The notes below the pieces were generated by a model that saw only the letters and a program-made list of their open reading frames with translations, was not told the origin of the DNA and did no database searches. Positions 20,901 to 31,480 of a DNA stretch of 64,000 nt are shown one piece after another (within the stretch, counting starts at the first letter, position 1; every line of letters starts with the position of its first letter). Origin of the DNA: Arachis hypogaea (taxonomy: Eukaryota > Streptophyta > Magnoliopsida > Fabales > Fabaceae); the NCBI RefSeq assembly GCF_003086295.3, contig NC_092051.1, positions 81,104,445 to 81,168,444 of the forward strand, written 5' to 3'. Both the position numbers and the translations under genes were made by a program.

Positions 20901-22018
20901 TCAACAACCTTGATTTTGAGAAGTGGATGCTCCCTCAATCTGTGGGGTGCTTGGTCCTTCAAGGGAGAGCTTCTGGCACTTCAGCTTCTGTAGCTCACGC
21001 CCCTGCTTCTCCTGTTCCTTCAGCAGCTTGCAGAGCATGCAGTTTTGATTCTTCTGTTGTTCCATAACTTCTTGCAGCTTGGTAACAGATGCTTCTAGGC
21101 GAGTCCAGTAGTCAATTTCAGGAATTTCTGGGAGGAACTCCTGCGCCCTCCTTTTGATGGAGTTATCTTGCACTTGTCCTTCCATTGACTTCTTGGTGAT
21201 TGGGTGTTCGATTGGGATGAATTCATCTACTCTCATCCTCACCCCAGCATCTTTACATAGCAGAGAAATTAAGCTTGGGTAGGCTAGTTTGGCTTCAGTG
21301 GAGTTCTTTTTTGCAATTGTGTAAATCTCACAAGAAATCAGATGATGAATCTCTACTTCTTTCTCCAGCATAATACAATGAATCATCACTGCTCTTTTGA
21401 CAGTGACCTCAGAGCGGTTGCTAGTGGGCAATATAGAACGCCCAATGAAGTCCAACCAGCCTCTTACAACTGGTTTGAGATCTCCCCTCTTGAGTTGGTT
21501 TGGGACACCTTTTGAATTGGTTATCCACTTAGTTTCAGGGAGGCATATGTCCTCTAGAACTTGATCCAACCCCTTATCTACTCTCACCATTCTCCTAGTA
21601 AAGGATTCTGGATCATCTTGTAGTTGAGGCAGTTTGAAGACCTCTCTTATTCTGTCCAGATGGAAGTAAATAAGCCTCCCTTTGACCATAGTTCGGCAGG
21701 TATGAAAGGCGGTTCCAGTTATTCTCTGCTTATCTGTTAACCACAGATTTGAGTAGAATTCCTAAACCATGTTTTTCCAACCTTTGTTTCAGGATTAGCT
21801 AGAATTTCCCATCCTCTGTTTCAAATTTGCTCTTGGATCTCCGAATATTCATCTTCTTTCAGATTGAATTTAACTTCCGGGATCATTGACCTCAGACCCA
21901 TTATTTTGTGGTAATGGTCTACATGTTCTTTGGTTAGGAACCTCTCTTGATTCCAAAGACTCTTTGGAGTATTCTCTTTTTTGCCTCTTGAATTGGTTTG
22001 TTTTCCCTTAGGTGCCAT
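20901..22018 (-). pseudogene. ORF3 of E2: 'putative plant transposon protein' domain, broken
   Basis: It starts at the ATG at 22018 (MAPKGKQTNSRGKK, basic N-terminus). A TGA stop near 21821 and a frameshift around 21730-21770 split it. The second part (frame 20901-21689) has RLIYFHLDRIREVF, then L-K-P-x-x-x-x-W followed by an S-E-V-x-x-x-R-A-V-M-x-H-C-I core and Y-P-S-L-I-x-x-L-C-x-x-A-G-V, shared with E4 and in weaker form with E1. The C-terminus is a coiled coil (VMEQQKNQNCMLCKLLKEQE) and a Ser/Thr/Gln tail. No membrane segment or signal peptide. Function unknown to me. Confidence 0.75.
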
Positions 22019-22934
22019 GATCTTGATGAGTCTTAGCTTAGTGATCACGAAAAAACACACCAAACTTAGAGGTTTGCTTGCCCTCTAGAAAAAAAAAGGA
22101 AAGGGGAGAGAGAGGAGAAGAGCCAAATTCGAATGGTGGAGAGGAGGGGATGGCCGAATGTATATTTATAGGAGGAGGGGAGGGATTTCGAAAAATTTGA
22201 AAAAGATGAGATTTGTAATTGAAAAAGATATAAAGATGTTAAATCTGAAAATTTGGTTATGCATCTAAGAAATAAGAGATGATATGATGAGTTGAAAAAG
22301 ATTTGGAAAGAAATTAAGAAGATAATTGAGTTTTTGAAAAGATTTGGGAAGGATTTGAAAGAAAATTGAAAAGAGATTTAGAAAATTGTTGAATTTTGGA
22401 AAATTGAGGGTGAATGATGAAAGTTTGAAACATGTTTATGCAGAAAATTACGAGTCAAAACATGAAAATTTGAAAAAATTTGAAGTTGGAAACATTATGG
22501 GCGTTAAACGCCCAGAATGGTATCCATTCTGGCATTTAACACCCAATTGTTCGCCATTATGGGCGTTTAACGCCCAGCTAGGTACCCTGGCTGGCGTTAA
22601 ACGCCAGAAACCCCTTTATCACTGGGCATTTTTCTGAACGCCCAGAATGCTGCAATTCTGGCGTTAAACGCCCAGAATGGTACCCATTCTGGTGTTTAAC
22701 GCCCAAAATGATACCTTTACTGGCGTTAAACGCCCAGAATGGTACCCGTTCTGGTGTTTAATGCCCAAAATGCCCTTTATTGGTGTTTTCTTGCCAGCAA
22801 GCTCCTTTTCTCTGCTTTTTGCACTGAATCCTTCTGTAACTCTGTGAATTCCTTCAATTTTGATGATTAACCTTTGAAGAGAAATGTATATCAAACTTCT
22901 ACAAGTATTAATTAAAACAAATAACTTGCTAATG
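22019..22934 (-). other. Spacer between ORF3 and pol of E2
   Basis: Contains a hairpin TAGAGG/CCTCTA followed in sense by AAGTTTGGTGTG (about 22055-22090) just before ORF3, then AT-rich purine tracts (22190-22480) and a palindrome array (listed separately). No gene seen. Confidence 0.5.
22497..22785. repeat. GGCGTTTAACGCC palindrome array (E2, post-pol)
   Basis: About eight copies of a self-complementary motif of the form (C)TGGCGTTTAACGCC(AG) or GGGCGTTAAACGCCC, separated by 'agaatggtacccattctgg'-like linkers that are themselves inverted repeats. The same motif occurs in the E2 LTRs and in the gag-protease linker at 26840-26980. Confidence 0.85.
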
Positions 22935-22952
22935 GCTGGGTTGCCTCCCAGC
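22935..22952 (-). promoter_or_regulatory. Post-pol hairpin (E2)
   Basis: In sense GCTGGG-AGGCAA-CCCAGC, preceded by GACAATAAAGAAGCGCTT. It lies just after the integrase stop. The outer pairs differ from E1 (GGTGGG/CCCACC) and E4 (CATGGG/CCCATG) but always pair. Confidence 0.7.
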
Positions 22953-22993
22953 AAGCGCTTCTTTATTGTCTTTAGCTGGACCTTTACTGAGCT

Positions 22994-24515
22994 TCATTCA
23001 AGCCTCAGTTTTGAGCATTCTTGCTCAAAATTGCTTTCAAGATAATGTTTGATTCTTTGTCTATTAACAATGAACTTTTTGTCAGAATCAATATCTTGAA
23101 GCTCAACATATCCATATGGTGACACTCTTGTAATCACATATGGTCCCCTCCATCGGGATTTTAATTTCCCAGGGAATAATCTGAGCCTAGAGTTGAACAA
23201 CAGAATTTTTTTCCTGGCTCAAAGACTCTGGATGACAATTTCTTGTCATGCCACTTTTTTGCTTTTTCCTTATAAATTTTTGCATTTTCAAAAGCATTGA
23301 GTCTGAACTCCTCTAGCTCATTTAGCTGGAGCAATCTTTTCTCACCAGCTAACTTAGCATCCAGGTTTAGGAATCTGGTTGCCCAGTAGGCTTTATGTTC
23401 CAGTTCCACGGGCAGATGACAGGCCTTGCCATACACAAGCTGGTATGGAGAGGTTCCTATAGGAGTCTTGAATGCTGTTCCGTATGCCCACAGAGCATCA
23501 TCCAAGCTCTTTGCCCAATCCTTTCTACGGGCAATTACAGTCCGTTCCAGGATTCTCTTTAGTTCTCTATTAGAGACTTCAGCCTGCCCATTTGTCTGTG
23601 AATGATACGGAGTTGCTACTTTGTGGCTAATTCCATATCGAACCATAGCAAAGTAAAGCTGTTTATTGCAGAAATTGGTGCCCTATCACTGATTAGTACT
23701 CTGGGAACACCAAATCTGCTGAAAATCTATTTCTGGAGAAACTTCAACACAGTCTTGGTATTATTAGTGGGTGTGGCAATTGCCTCCACCCATTTAGATA
23801 CGTAGTATACTGCCACCAGAATGTAAGTGTTTGAGTATGATGGTGGAAAAGGACCCATGAAGTCAATACCCCATACATCAAACAACTCAATCTCTAAGAT
23901 CCCTTGTTGAGGCATGGCATAACCATGAGGCAAGTTACCAGCTCTTTGGCAACTGTCATAGTTACGCACAAACTCTCGGGCATCTCTATAGAGAGTAGGC
24001 CAATAGAAGCCACATTGGAGGACTTTAGTGGCTGTTCGCTCACTTCCAAAATGTCCTCCATACTGTGATCCATGGCACTGCCACAGGATCTTCTGTGCCT
24101 CCTCTCTAGGGACGCCTCTGTGGATCATTCCATCTGCGCATCTCTTAAAGAGATATGGTTCATCCCATAAGTAGTACTTTGCATCAGAAATTAGTTTTTT
24201 CTTTTGCAACCTGCTGTACTCCTGGGGTATGAACCTCACAGCTTTATAATTTGCAATGTCTGCAAACCATGGTGCTTCCTGAATGGCAAAAAGTTGCTCA
24301 TCTGGAAAGGTCTCAGATATCTCAGTAGGAAGGAGGGACGCCCCTGCTACTGGTTCTATCCGGGACAGGTGATCAGCTACCTGGTTCTCTGTCCCTTTTC
24401 TGTCTCTTATTTCTATATCAAACTCTTGCAGAAGCAACACCCATCTTATGAGCCTGGGTTTTGAATCCTGCTTTGTGAGTAGATATTTAAAGAGCAACAT
24501 GGTCAATATACACAA
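22994..24515 (-). pseudogene. pol: RNase H end and integrase of E2
   Basis: Covers the last RNase H motif, the HHCC zinc region ([11 protein letters not shown] ... [11 protein letters not shown]), the core motifs [10 protein letters not shown] and [14 protein letters not shown], and the C-terminal [18 protein letters not shown]...VNRQRIKHYL. Frameshifts occur near 23160-23210, around 23640-23730 and near 24500, so this is three overlapping frames rather than one. The catalytic triad can still be traced across the breaks. Non-functional. Confidence 0.85.
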
Positions 24516-24582
24516 TCACTTTTGAACCTACTAAATAGGATCTAAACTTGTCAATGGCATAAACCACTGCAAGTAACTCCTT

Positions 24583-25956
24583 TCATGTGGTTGTGTAATT
24601 CTTCTGTGCGTCATTTAGAACACGACTGGCATAGTAAATGACGTGCAGAAGCTTGTTATGCCTTTGTCCCAACACTACACCAATGGCATGGTCACTGGCA
24701 TCACACATTAATTCGAATGGTAATGTCCAGTCAGGTGCAGAGATGACTGGTGCTGTGACCAGCTTAGCTTTCAGGGTCTCAAATGCCTGCAGACACTCTG
24801 TGTCAAACACAAATGGTGTGTCAGCAGCTAGCAGGTTGCTTAGAGGTTTTGCAGTTTTTGAAAAATCCTTTATGAACCTCCTATAGAATCCTGCATGCCC
24901 CAGAAAGCTTCTGATTGCCTTAACATTGGTAGGTGGTGGTAATTTCTCAATTACCTCTACCTTGGCATGATCCACCTCTATCCCCTTGCTTGAAATTTTG
25001 TGCCCAAGGACAATTCCTTCAGTCACCATAAAGTGATATTTTTCACAGTTTAAGACCAGGTTAGTCTCTTGGCACCTTTTCAGGACAAGTGCTAGATGAT
25101 CAAGACAAAAGCTGAATGAGTCTCCAAATACTGAGAAGTCATCCATGAAGACTTCCAGGAACTTTTCTACCATATCAGAGAAGATAGAGAGCATGCACCT
25201 CTGAAAGGTTGCAGGTGCATTGCACAGACCAAAAGGCATTCTTCTGTAAGCAAATACTCCAGATGGACATGTGAATGCTGTTTTCTCTTGGTCTTGAGGA
25301 TCCACTGCAATTTGGTTGTAGCCTGAATAGTCATCCAAAAAGTAGTAGTATTCATGGCCTGCTAGTCTTTCTAGCATCTGGTCTATGAATGGTAAAGGAA
25401 AATGATCCTTTCTGGTGGCTGTATTGAGCCTTCTGTAGTCAATACATATACACCACCCTGTAACTGTTCTTGTGGGAACCAGTTCATTCTTTTCATTATA
25501 AACCACTATCATGCCTCCCTTCTTGGGGACAACTTGGACAGGGCTCACCCAGGGGCTATCAGAAATAGGATAAATAATCCCAACCTCTAGTAACTTAGTG
25601 ACCTCTTTCTGCACCACTTCCTTCATGGCTGGATTTAGCCGCCTCTGTGGTTGAACTACTGGCTTAGCATCATCCTCCAATAGGATCTTGTGCATGCATC
25701 TTGCTGGGCTAATGCCCTTAAGCTCACTTATGGACCACCCAAGAGCTGTCTTGTGTGTCCTTAGCACTTGAATTAGTGCTTTCTCTTCCTGTGGATTTAA
25801 AGCAGAGCTTATGATCACTGGAAAAGTATCACCCTCTCCCAGAAATGCATATTTCAGGGATGGTGGTAGTGGTTTGAGCTCTGGTTTAGGAGATTTCTCC
25901 TCTTCCTGAAGGATTTTTAGAGGTTCTTTTATTTCCTCTGGTTCCTCCAAATCAGG
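24583..25956 (-). pseudogene. pol: Reverse transcriptase and RNase H start of E2
   Basis: The longest intact pol frame here (about 455 codons). RT motifs in order: RRLNPAMKEVVQKEV, SDSPWVSPVQVVPKKGG, CICIDYRRLNTATRKDHFPLPFIDQML, YYFLDDYSGY, RMPFGLCNAPATFQRCM and the polymerase box FMDDFSVFG with both Asp residues. The connection and RNase H start follow (LMCDASDHAIGVVLG). It ends at a TGA where a Glu codon is expected. A TAG at 25957-25959 separates it from the protease. Confidence 0.88.
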
Positions 25957-27087
25957 CTAAACATCTTTAAAGATGTCCTCTAGCTCTGATTCAAGACTCT
26001 TAGTCATATTGATCTCTTCCACCAAAGAGTCAATAATATCAGTGCTCATGCAGTCATTTGATGTGTCTGGATGCTGCATAGCTTTGACAGCATTTAACTT
26101 GAACTCATCCTCATTGACTCTCAGGGTCACTTCCCCGTTTTGTACATCAATAAGAGTTTGTCCAGTTGCTAGGAAAGGTCTTCCTAGAATGAGAGTTGCA
26201 CTCTTGTGGTCCTCCATTTCCAGCACTACAAAGTCAGTGGGAAAGGCAAATGGCCCAACCTTGATGATCATGTCCTCAATGATGCCTGATGGATATTTAA
26301 TGGAGCCATCAGCAAGTTGAAGACATATCCGGGTTGGTTTAACTTCTTCAGTCAACCCAAGCTTTCTGATAGTGGATGCAGGTATTTGGTTGATACTTGC
26401 TCCAGGGTCACATAGAGCTGTCTTGGTACAAGCACCCTCTAATGTGCATGGCATCATAAAGCTTCCTGGATCTTGAAGCTTTTCTGGTAAGCTTTTCAGA
26501 ATGACTGCACTGCATTCTTCAGTGAGAAACACTCTTTCAGTTTCTCTCCAATCCTTCTTATGACTTAAGATCTCTTTCATGAACTTAGCATAAGAGGGTA
26601 TTTGCTCAAGTGCCTCTGCAAACGGGATCTTTATTTCAAGAGTCCTGAGATAGTCTGCAAAGCGGGCAAATTGTTCATCCTGTTCTGCTTGGCGGAGCTT
26701 CTGAGTATAAGGCATCTTGGCTTTATATTCTTCAACCTTAGTTGCTGCAGGTTTATTTCCTACAGAAGTGGTTGGAGAAGCCTTCTTAGAGGGGTTACTA
26801 TCAGCACTTGCAGGTGTCTGATCCCTCATTGGCATTTGAACGCCAGGATTGGGTGCTGGATGGGCGTTTAACGCCAGCTTCCCACCCTTTTCTGGCGTTT
26901 GAACGCCAGAACTGGACAAGAAATGGGCGTTTAACGCCAACTTTTCCCCCTTTTCTGGTGTTTGAACGCCAGAGTTATTCCTCTCTGGGCTCTTGATGTC
27001 CTCAGAGGGATTTTGTGCAGTGGTTTGGTCATCCTCTGTCATTTGTTCCTTTCTTGACTTTTTGCTACTTTGAGCTGAGTTATTCAA
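25957..27087 (-). pseudogene. pol: Gag C-terminal linker and protease of E2
   Basis: The N-terminal part has tandem copies of a segment with GVQTPEKG and KLALNAH, encoded by the GGCGTTTAACGCC palindromes. The retropepsin-like domain has ALCDPGASINQIPAS, KVGPFAFPTDFVVLEM and ATLILGRPFLATG. The active-site triad reads Asp-Pro-Gly, an unusual substitution. The upstream stop at 27115 and the downstream stop at 25957 isolate it. Confidence 0.82.
26825..26985. repeat. Palindrome array inside the gag-protease coding linker (E2)
   Basis: Five GGCGTTTAACGCC/GGCGTTTGAACGCC palindromes with 'ctggacaagaaatggg'-type spacers, read in frame as repeated peptide units. The same motif is non-coding elsewhere in E2. 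Confidence 0.8.
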
Positions 27088-27114
27088 TGTCTTCCCGCTC
27101 CTTAGTTGGACAGC

Positions 27115-28000
27115 TTAGCATTCTTCTGTTATCTGTTTAGATAGCTGCTGTCTTGTCTGATTCAATTGTGCTTCTATATTCTTGTTAGCATTTTTAGTGT
27201 CTTGGAGCATCTCTTTGAATTCTGCTAATTGTTTTGTCATAAGGAGTAATTGCTGATTAAGTTCAACAATTTGTTCTTGAGGATTAGGATCAGTAGTTAC
27301 TGCCATAGCCTCTTCTTTTTATGGAGGACTCACTGTTTGAGTACAGATGTTGATTTCTAGCAACTATATCTATGACTTCTTGAGCCTCTTCAATTGTTTT
27401 TCTCATGTGTATAGATCCACCAACTGAGTGGTCTAGAGACATTTGAGCTCTTTCTGTAAGCCCATAGTAAAAGATGTCTAACTGTACCCACTCTGAAAAT
27501 ATTTCAAAGGGGCATTTCCTTAGCATCCATCTATACCTCTCCCAGGCATTATAAAGGGATTCATGATCCTCTTGTTTAAAGCCTTGGATGTCCAGCCTTA
27601 GCTGTGTCATCCTTTTTGGAGGGTAAAATTGATTCAAGTATTTGTCTGATAACTGTCTCCATGTTTTTATGCTTGCTGTGGGTTGGTTATTTAACCACCT
27701 CTTAGCTTGATCTTTTACAGCAAATGGAAACAGTAATAATCTGTAGACATCCTGATCCACTTCTTAATCACGTACTGTGTCAACAATTTGTAAGAACTGT
27801 GCCAGAAACTCAGTAGGTTCTTCCTGTGGAAGACCGGAATACTAGCAATTTTGCTGCACCATGATAATGAGCTGAGGATTTAGCTCAAAACTGCTTGCTT
27901 TGATGGGAGGTATACAGATGCTACTCCCATATGTAGCTGTAATGGGGTTAGCATATGACCCCAGAGTCCTTCTAGACTGTTCATTTCCACTTATGTCCAT
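27115..28000 (-). pseudogene. gag: gag of E2
   Basis: The ATG at 28000-27998 (MDISGNEQSRRTLGSYA). The capsid domain has FAVKDQAKRWLNNQP, YLNQFYPPKRM, LYNAWERYRWMLRKCP and GGSIHMRKTIEEAQEVID. TAG at 27842-27844, TAA at 27764-27766, a frameshift at about 27290-27306 and a stop at 27115 inactivate it. The tail (27115-27306) is a Gln/Leu-rich coiled coil. No zinc knuckle was found, unlike E1. Confidence 0.82.
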
Positions 28001-28892
28001 AATGGAGAAAAGGAAATTGATACGAATTGCAAATAAATTATATTTTTATTTTTATTTATTTAATTAAAAGTGACCAAAATTAAAATAAAATAAAATAAAT
28101 GGAAAATAAAATAAAATAAAAGAAAATTTTGAAAAAAAGAAAATAAAATAAAAGCAAATTGAAGACTAAATTAATTAATTAATTAAAAAGATTTTGAAAT
28201 TAGCAATCAAAAAGATATGATTGAAAATTATTTTGAAAAAGATTTGATTGAGAAGATATGATTGCAATAAATTAAAAAGATTTGATTTTTGAAAAATATT
28301 TGAAAAGATCAATTTTTGAAATTAGAATTTTGACTTGACTAAAAAGAAAAGATATGATTTTGAAAATCTTTGACTACTTTAATGCCAAATTTCGAAAATT
28401 ATGAGTAAAATAAGGAAAAGATATTTTTTTTATTTTTGAATTTTAATGAGGAAAGAGAAAAATAACAAAATGACACTAAACTTAGAAATTTTAGATCAAA
28501 ATAGAGAAGACAAACAAGAAAACTTTGAATGTCAAGGTGAACACGAAGAACACTTTGAAGATCAAGATGAACACCAAGAATAAATTTTTTAAAAATTTTT
28601 AAGTAAATAAAAGCACAAAAACACACCAAACTTAAAATTTTTAGAAAATCAATCACAAATTTTCAAAAAATTAAAGGAAAACACAAAGAAGACACTAAAC
28701 TTAGAATTTTTAAAAATCAAGAAAGAACTAAGGACATGCAATTTTGAAAAATTAAAAGAAAATAAAAGCATGCAATTGACACTAAACTTAAAATATGAAA
28801 CCAAACTCAAATAAAAGATTCTAAACCAACAAAAATAAAATATTCCTAATCTAAGCAACAAGATAAACCGTCAGTTGTCCAAACTCGAACAA
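28001..28892 (-). other. Untranslated leader of E2 (PBS to gag)
   Basis: AT-rich. Contains four copies of a polypurine-tract-like motif, in sense TTTTAAGTTTGGTGTG or TTCTAAGTTTAGTGTC (near 28470, 28622, 28692 and 28779), the same string that forms the real tract next to the 3' LTR. No gene seen. Confidence 0.55.
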
Positions 28893-28910
28893 TCCCCGGC
28901 AACGGCTCCA
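28893..28910 (-). promoter_or_regulatory. Primer-binding site of E2 (tRNA-Asp)
   Basis: In sense TGGAGCCGTTGCCGGGGA, one mismatch to the tRNA-Asp 3' end (A for C at position 4), six bases from the LTR. Confidence 0.85.
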
Positions 28911-28916
28911 AAAACT

Positions 28917-30422
28917 TGGTGCACGAAATTACAATCACACTTTTGCAACTCCGTACAACTAACCAGCAAGTGCACTGGGTCGTCCAAGTAATACCTTACG
29001 TGAGTAAGGGTCGATCCCACGGAGATTGTCGGCTTGAAGCAAGCTATGGTTATTTTGTAACTCTTAGTTAGGATATCAATAATTCTTAGATTTAATTGTA
29101 AAAAGTAAAAGAACATGAAATAAATACTTGTTATGCAGTAATGAAGAATAGGTTGAGGCTTTGGAGATGCTTTATCTTCTGAATCTCTGCTTTCCTACTA
29201 TCTTCTTCATGCACGCAAGGCTCCTTCCATGGCAAGCTTTATGTTGGGCATCACCGTTGTCAATGGCTACTTCCCGTCCTCTCAGTGAAAACGTTCCAAA
29301 TGTGCTGTCACCGCACAGCTAATCATCTGTCGGTTCTCGATCATGTCGGAATAGGATCCATTGATCCTTTTGCATCTGTCACTACGCCTAACACTCGCGA
29401 GTTTGAAGCTCATCACAGTCATCCCTTCCCAGATCCTACTCAGAATACCACAGACAAGGTTTAGACATTCCGGATCTCAAGAATGGCCGCCAATAATTCT
29501 ACCTTATACCACGAAGACTCTGATCTGAATCATGAGGCTAAGAGATATACATTCAATCTAAGGTAGAATGAAGGTGGTTGTTAGGCATGCGTTCATAGGT
29601 GAGAATGATGATGAGTGTCACGGATCATCACATTCATCAAGTTGAAGTCCGAATGAATATCTTAGAATAGAAGCAAGCGTGATAGAATGGAAAACAGTAG
29701 TAATTACATTAATTCATGAAGAACAGTAGAGCTCCTCACCCCCAACAATGGGGTTTAAAGACTCATGCCATAGAGAATACAATATGAAACGTGTAAAGTG
29801 TCATGCGGTACAAGATGAATCACTAAAAGTAGTTTTTAGAAAATGAGTAAGCTAGGGTGTTTAGTGTAAAAATCCACTTCCGGGGCCCACTTGGCGTGTG
29901 CTTGGGCTGAGCATTGAAGCTTTCATGTGTAGAGACGTTTCTTGGAGTTAAACGCCAGCTTTTGTGCCAGTTTGGGCGTTTAACTCCAGCTTTTGTGCCA
30001 GTTCTGGAGTTAAACGCCAGAATTCTTGAGCTGACTTGGAATGCCTGTTTGGGCCATCAAATCTCGGGCAAAGTATGAACTATTATATATTGCAGGAAAG
30101 CCCAGGATGTCTACTTTCCAACGCAATTGAGAGCGCGACAATTGGACTTATGTAGCTCCAGCAAATCGACTTTGAGTGCAGGGAGGTCAGAATCCAACAA
30201 CATCTGCAGTCCTTTTTCAGCCTCTGAATCAGATTTTTGCTGAGGTCCCTCAATTTCAGCCAGAAAATACCTGAAATCACAGAAAAATACACAAACTCAT
30301 AGTAAAGTCCAGAAAAGTAATTTTTATTTAAAAACTAATAAAAATATAATAAAAACTAACTAAAATATACTAAAAATATACTAAAAACAATGCCAAAAAG
30401 CGTATAAATTATCCGCTCATCA
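28917..30422 (-). repeat. 5' LTR of E2 (1506 bp)
   Basis: Same termini as 18294-19728. The CTGGAGTTAAACGCCAG cluster is at 29945-30020. Relative to the 3' LTR about 27 bp are missing at about 29840, and that segment holds the TATA box. Confidence 0.9.
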
Positions 30423-30670
30423 ATAGGACTAGACATGCATCTTCCTTGCTGCGCAATTGCATTTTACTTGATAATGTGAAATTCTTTGCGATTGTCTTCT
30501 TGTGTTTGTACATTTCTTTATGGTACTCTTTATCGTTATGACTGGCTATTTCTCTGTGATTTTTGTATATTTAGCTGTGAATTAATTGAACTGTGATAAT
30601 ACTGACATAACTACCCCCGACCCTACTAAGAACCCCCCTAGTTCTTACCCCTTGCTTCCTTCCCCATTAG
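30423..30670. other. Right flank of E2, upstream of a split ORF
   Basis: Begins with the ATAGG duplication (30423-30427). AT-rich, then a C-rich block ('actacccccgaccctactaag', 'gttcttacccc') ending in an acceptor-like 'ccccattag' directly before the ATG at 30671. Confidence 0.4.
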
Positions 30671-31043
30671 ATGGAGACGAGTGTCCTGTTCTATGAGATG
30701 GATTATCCCTACATATATGATGATCCTGTACAGTATAGGTTTTATGTAGTAGCTGCAGAGATTAAGACCCGCATGTACATTCTGTACGACTATCCTTTCC
30801 GACACCCAATTAACACTCCGCTCTTCAACCCTGACTTACCTTATGAGTTTTCGTTGCATTGGCATGCTCCGTTTCACCCGTTCCATGACGGACCTGTACC
30901 TCATCAGCGCCCTAATCAGCCTGAAGATCAGGTGGTCCCTAAGCCTGAGCCAGAGGAGTATGTACCAGAGCCTATACCTAAGTGCGATATTCCTATAGAG
31001 CAGATCTCAGTATCTTCGTCTGAGCCTTCATCTGAGGAGTTGC
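30671..31043 (+). pseudogene. Unrecognised ORF, 5' part, split by the solo LTR
   Basis: The ATG at 30671 opens a frame of about 124 codons rich in Tyr, Asp, Pro and His (MDYPYIYDDP, HWHAPFHPFHDGP), then an acidic Glu/Pro-rich stretch and a Ser/Glu run (SVSSSEPSSEE). It is cut at GTTGC by the insertion of the solo LTR. The distal part is at 63232-63391, where an acidic tail (EIIEISDDEDEDFDE) reads in a different phase. I do not recognise the family. It could be a host gene, or an ORF of an older non-autonomous element. Confidence 0.45.
31039..31043. repeat. Left target duplication of the solo LTR
   Basis: GTTGC, paired with GCTGC at 63232-63236 (one C/T difference). Confidence 0.65.
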
Positions 31044-31345
31044 TAATAAACCCCAATTTTGTGGTTTATCTTGTGTTGAATTTAGGAGATTTTATCATCT
31101 TTTCTCACATTTATTCAATGAAATAGCATGGTTTTGTGAATTTCTCCTAATTTGTGCTTAAGAGTAAAAACATGTTTTTTAGGCCATTAAATTGCTAATT
31201 TAATTCACTTTAATTCCATTCGATGCCTTGATATGTTTGTTAAGTGATTTCAGGATTAGAATGCAAAGATTGGGTTGAAGGAATGAAGAAAAAGCATGTA
31301 AAAATGGAGAATTCATGAAGAAATGAGGATTTGCTGAACTCAAGG

Positions 31346-31480
31346 CCACGCGCACCCGTCACCCATGCGTACGCATGAGAAGGAGATTTGCCAGTGACGC
31401 GCGTGGCGCGTCACCCACGCTCATGGATGACCAGAGAATCGGCAAGCGACGCGCACGCGTCATCCACGCGCACGCGTGAT
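31346..31480. repeat. CpG cluster in the solo LTR U3
   Basis: Motifs CACGCGCACCCGTCACCC, GACGCGCGTGGCGCG and CACGCGCACGCGT, a looser version of the arrays at 1-395 and 7895-8455, here inside an LTR. Confidence 0.75.

Larger units (their letters stand above)
18294..30422 (-). mobile_element. E2: structurally complete 12.1-kb Athila-type Ty3/Gypsy element
   Basis: Two LTRs with TGATGAG...GTGCACCA ends, an exact 5-bp duplication (ATAGG), a tRNA-Asp PBS, gag, protease, RT, RNase H, integrase, post-pol hairpin, ORF3 and a hairpin/polypurine tract. Every gene carries stops or frameshifts. The LTRs differ by many substitutions and several indels by eye, so the insertion is not recent. It shares its LTR family with the gag-only element E3 (32287-63007), and its 3' region (19860-20340) aligns with E3 60900-61380. 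Confidence 0.9.
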
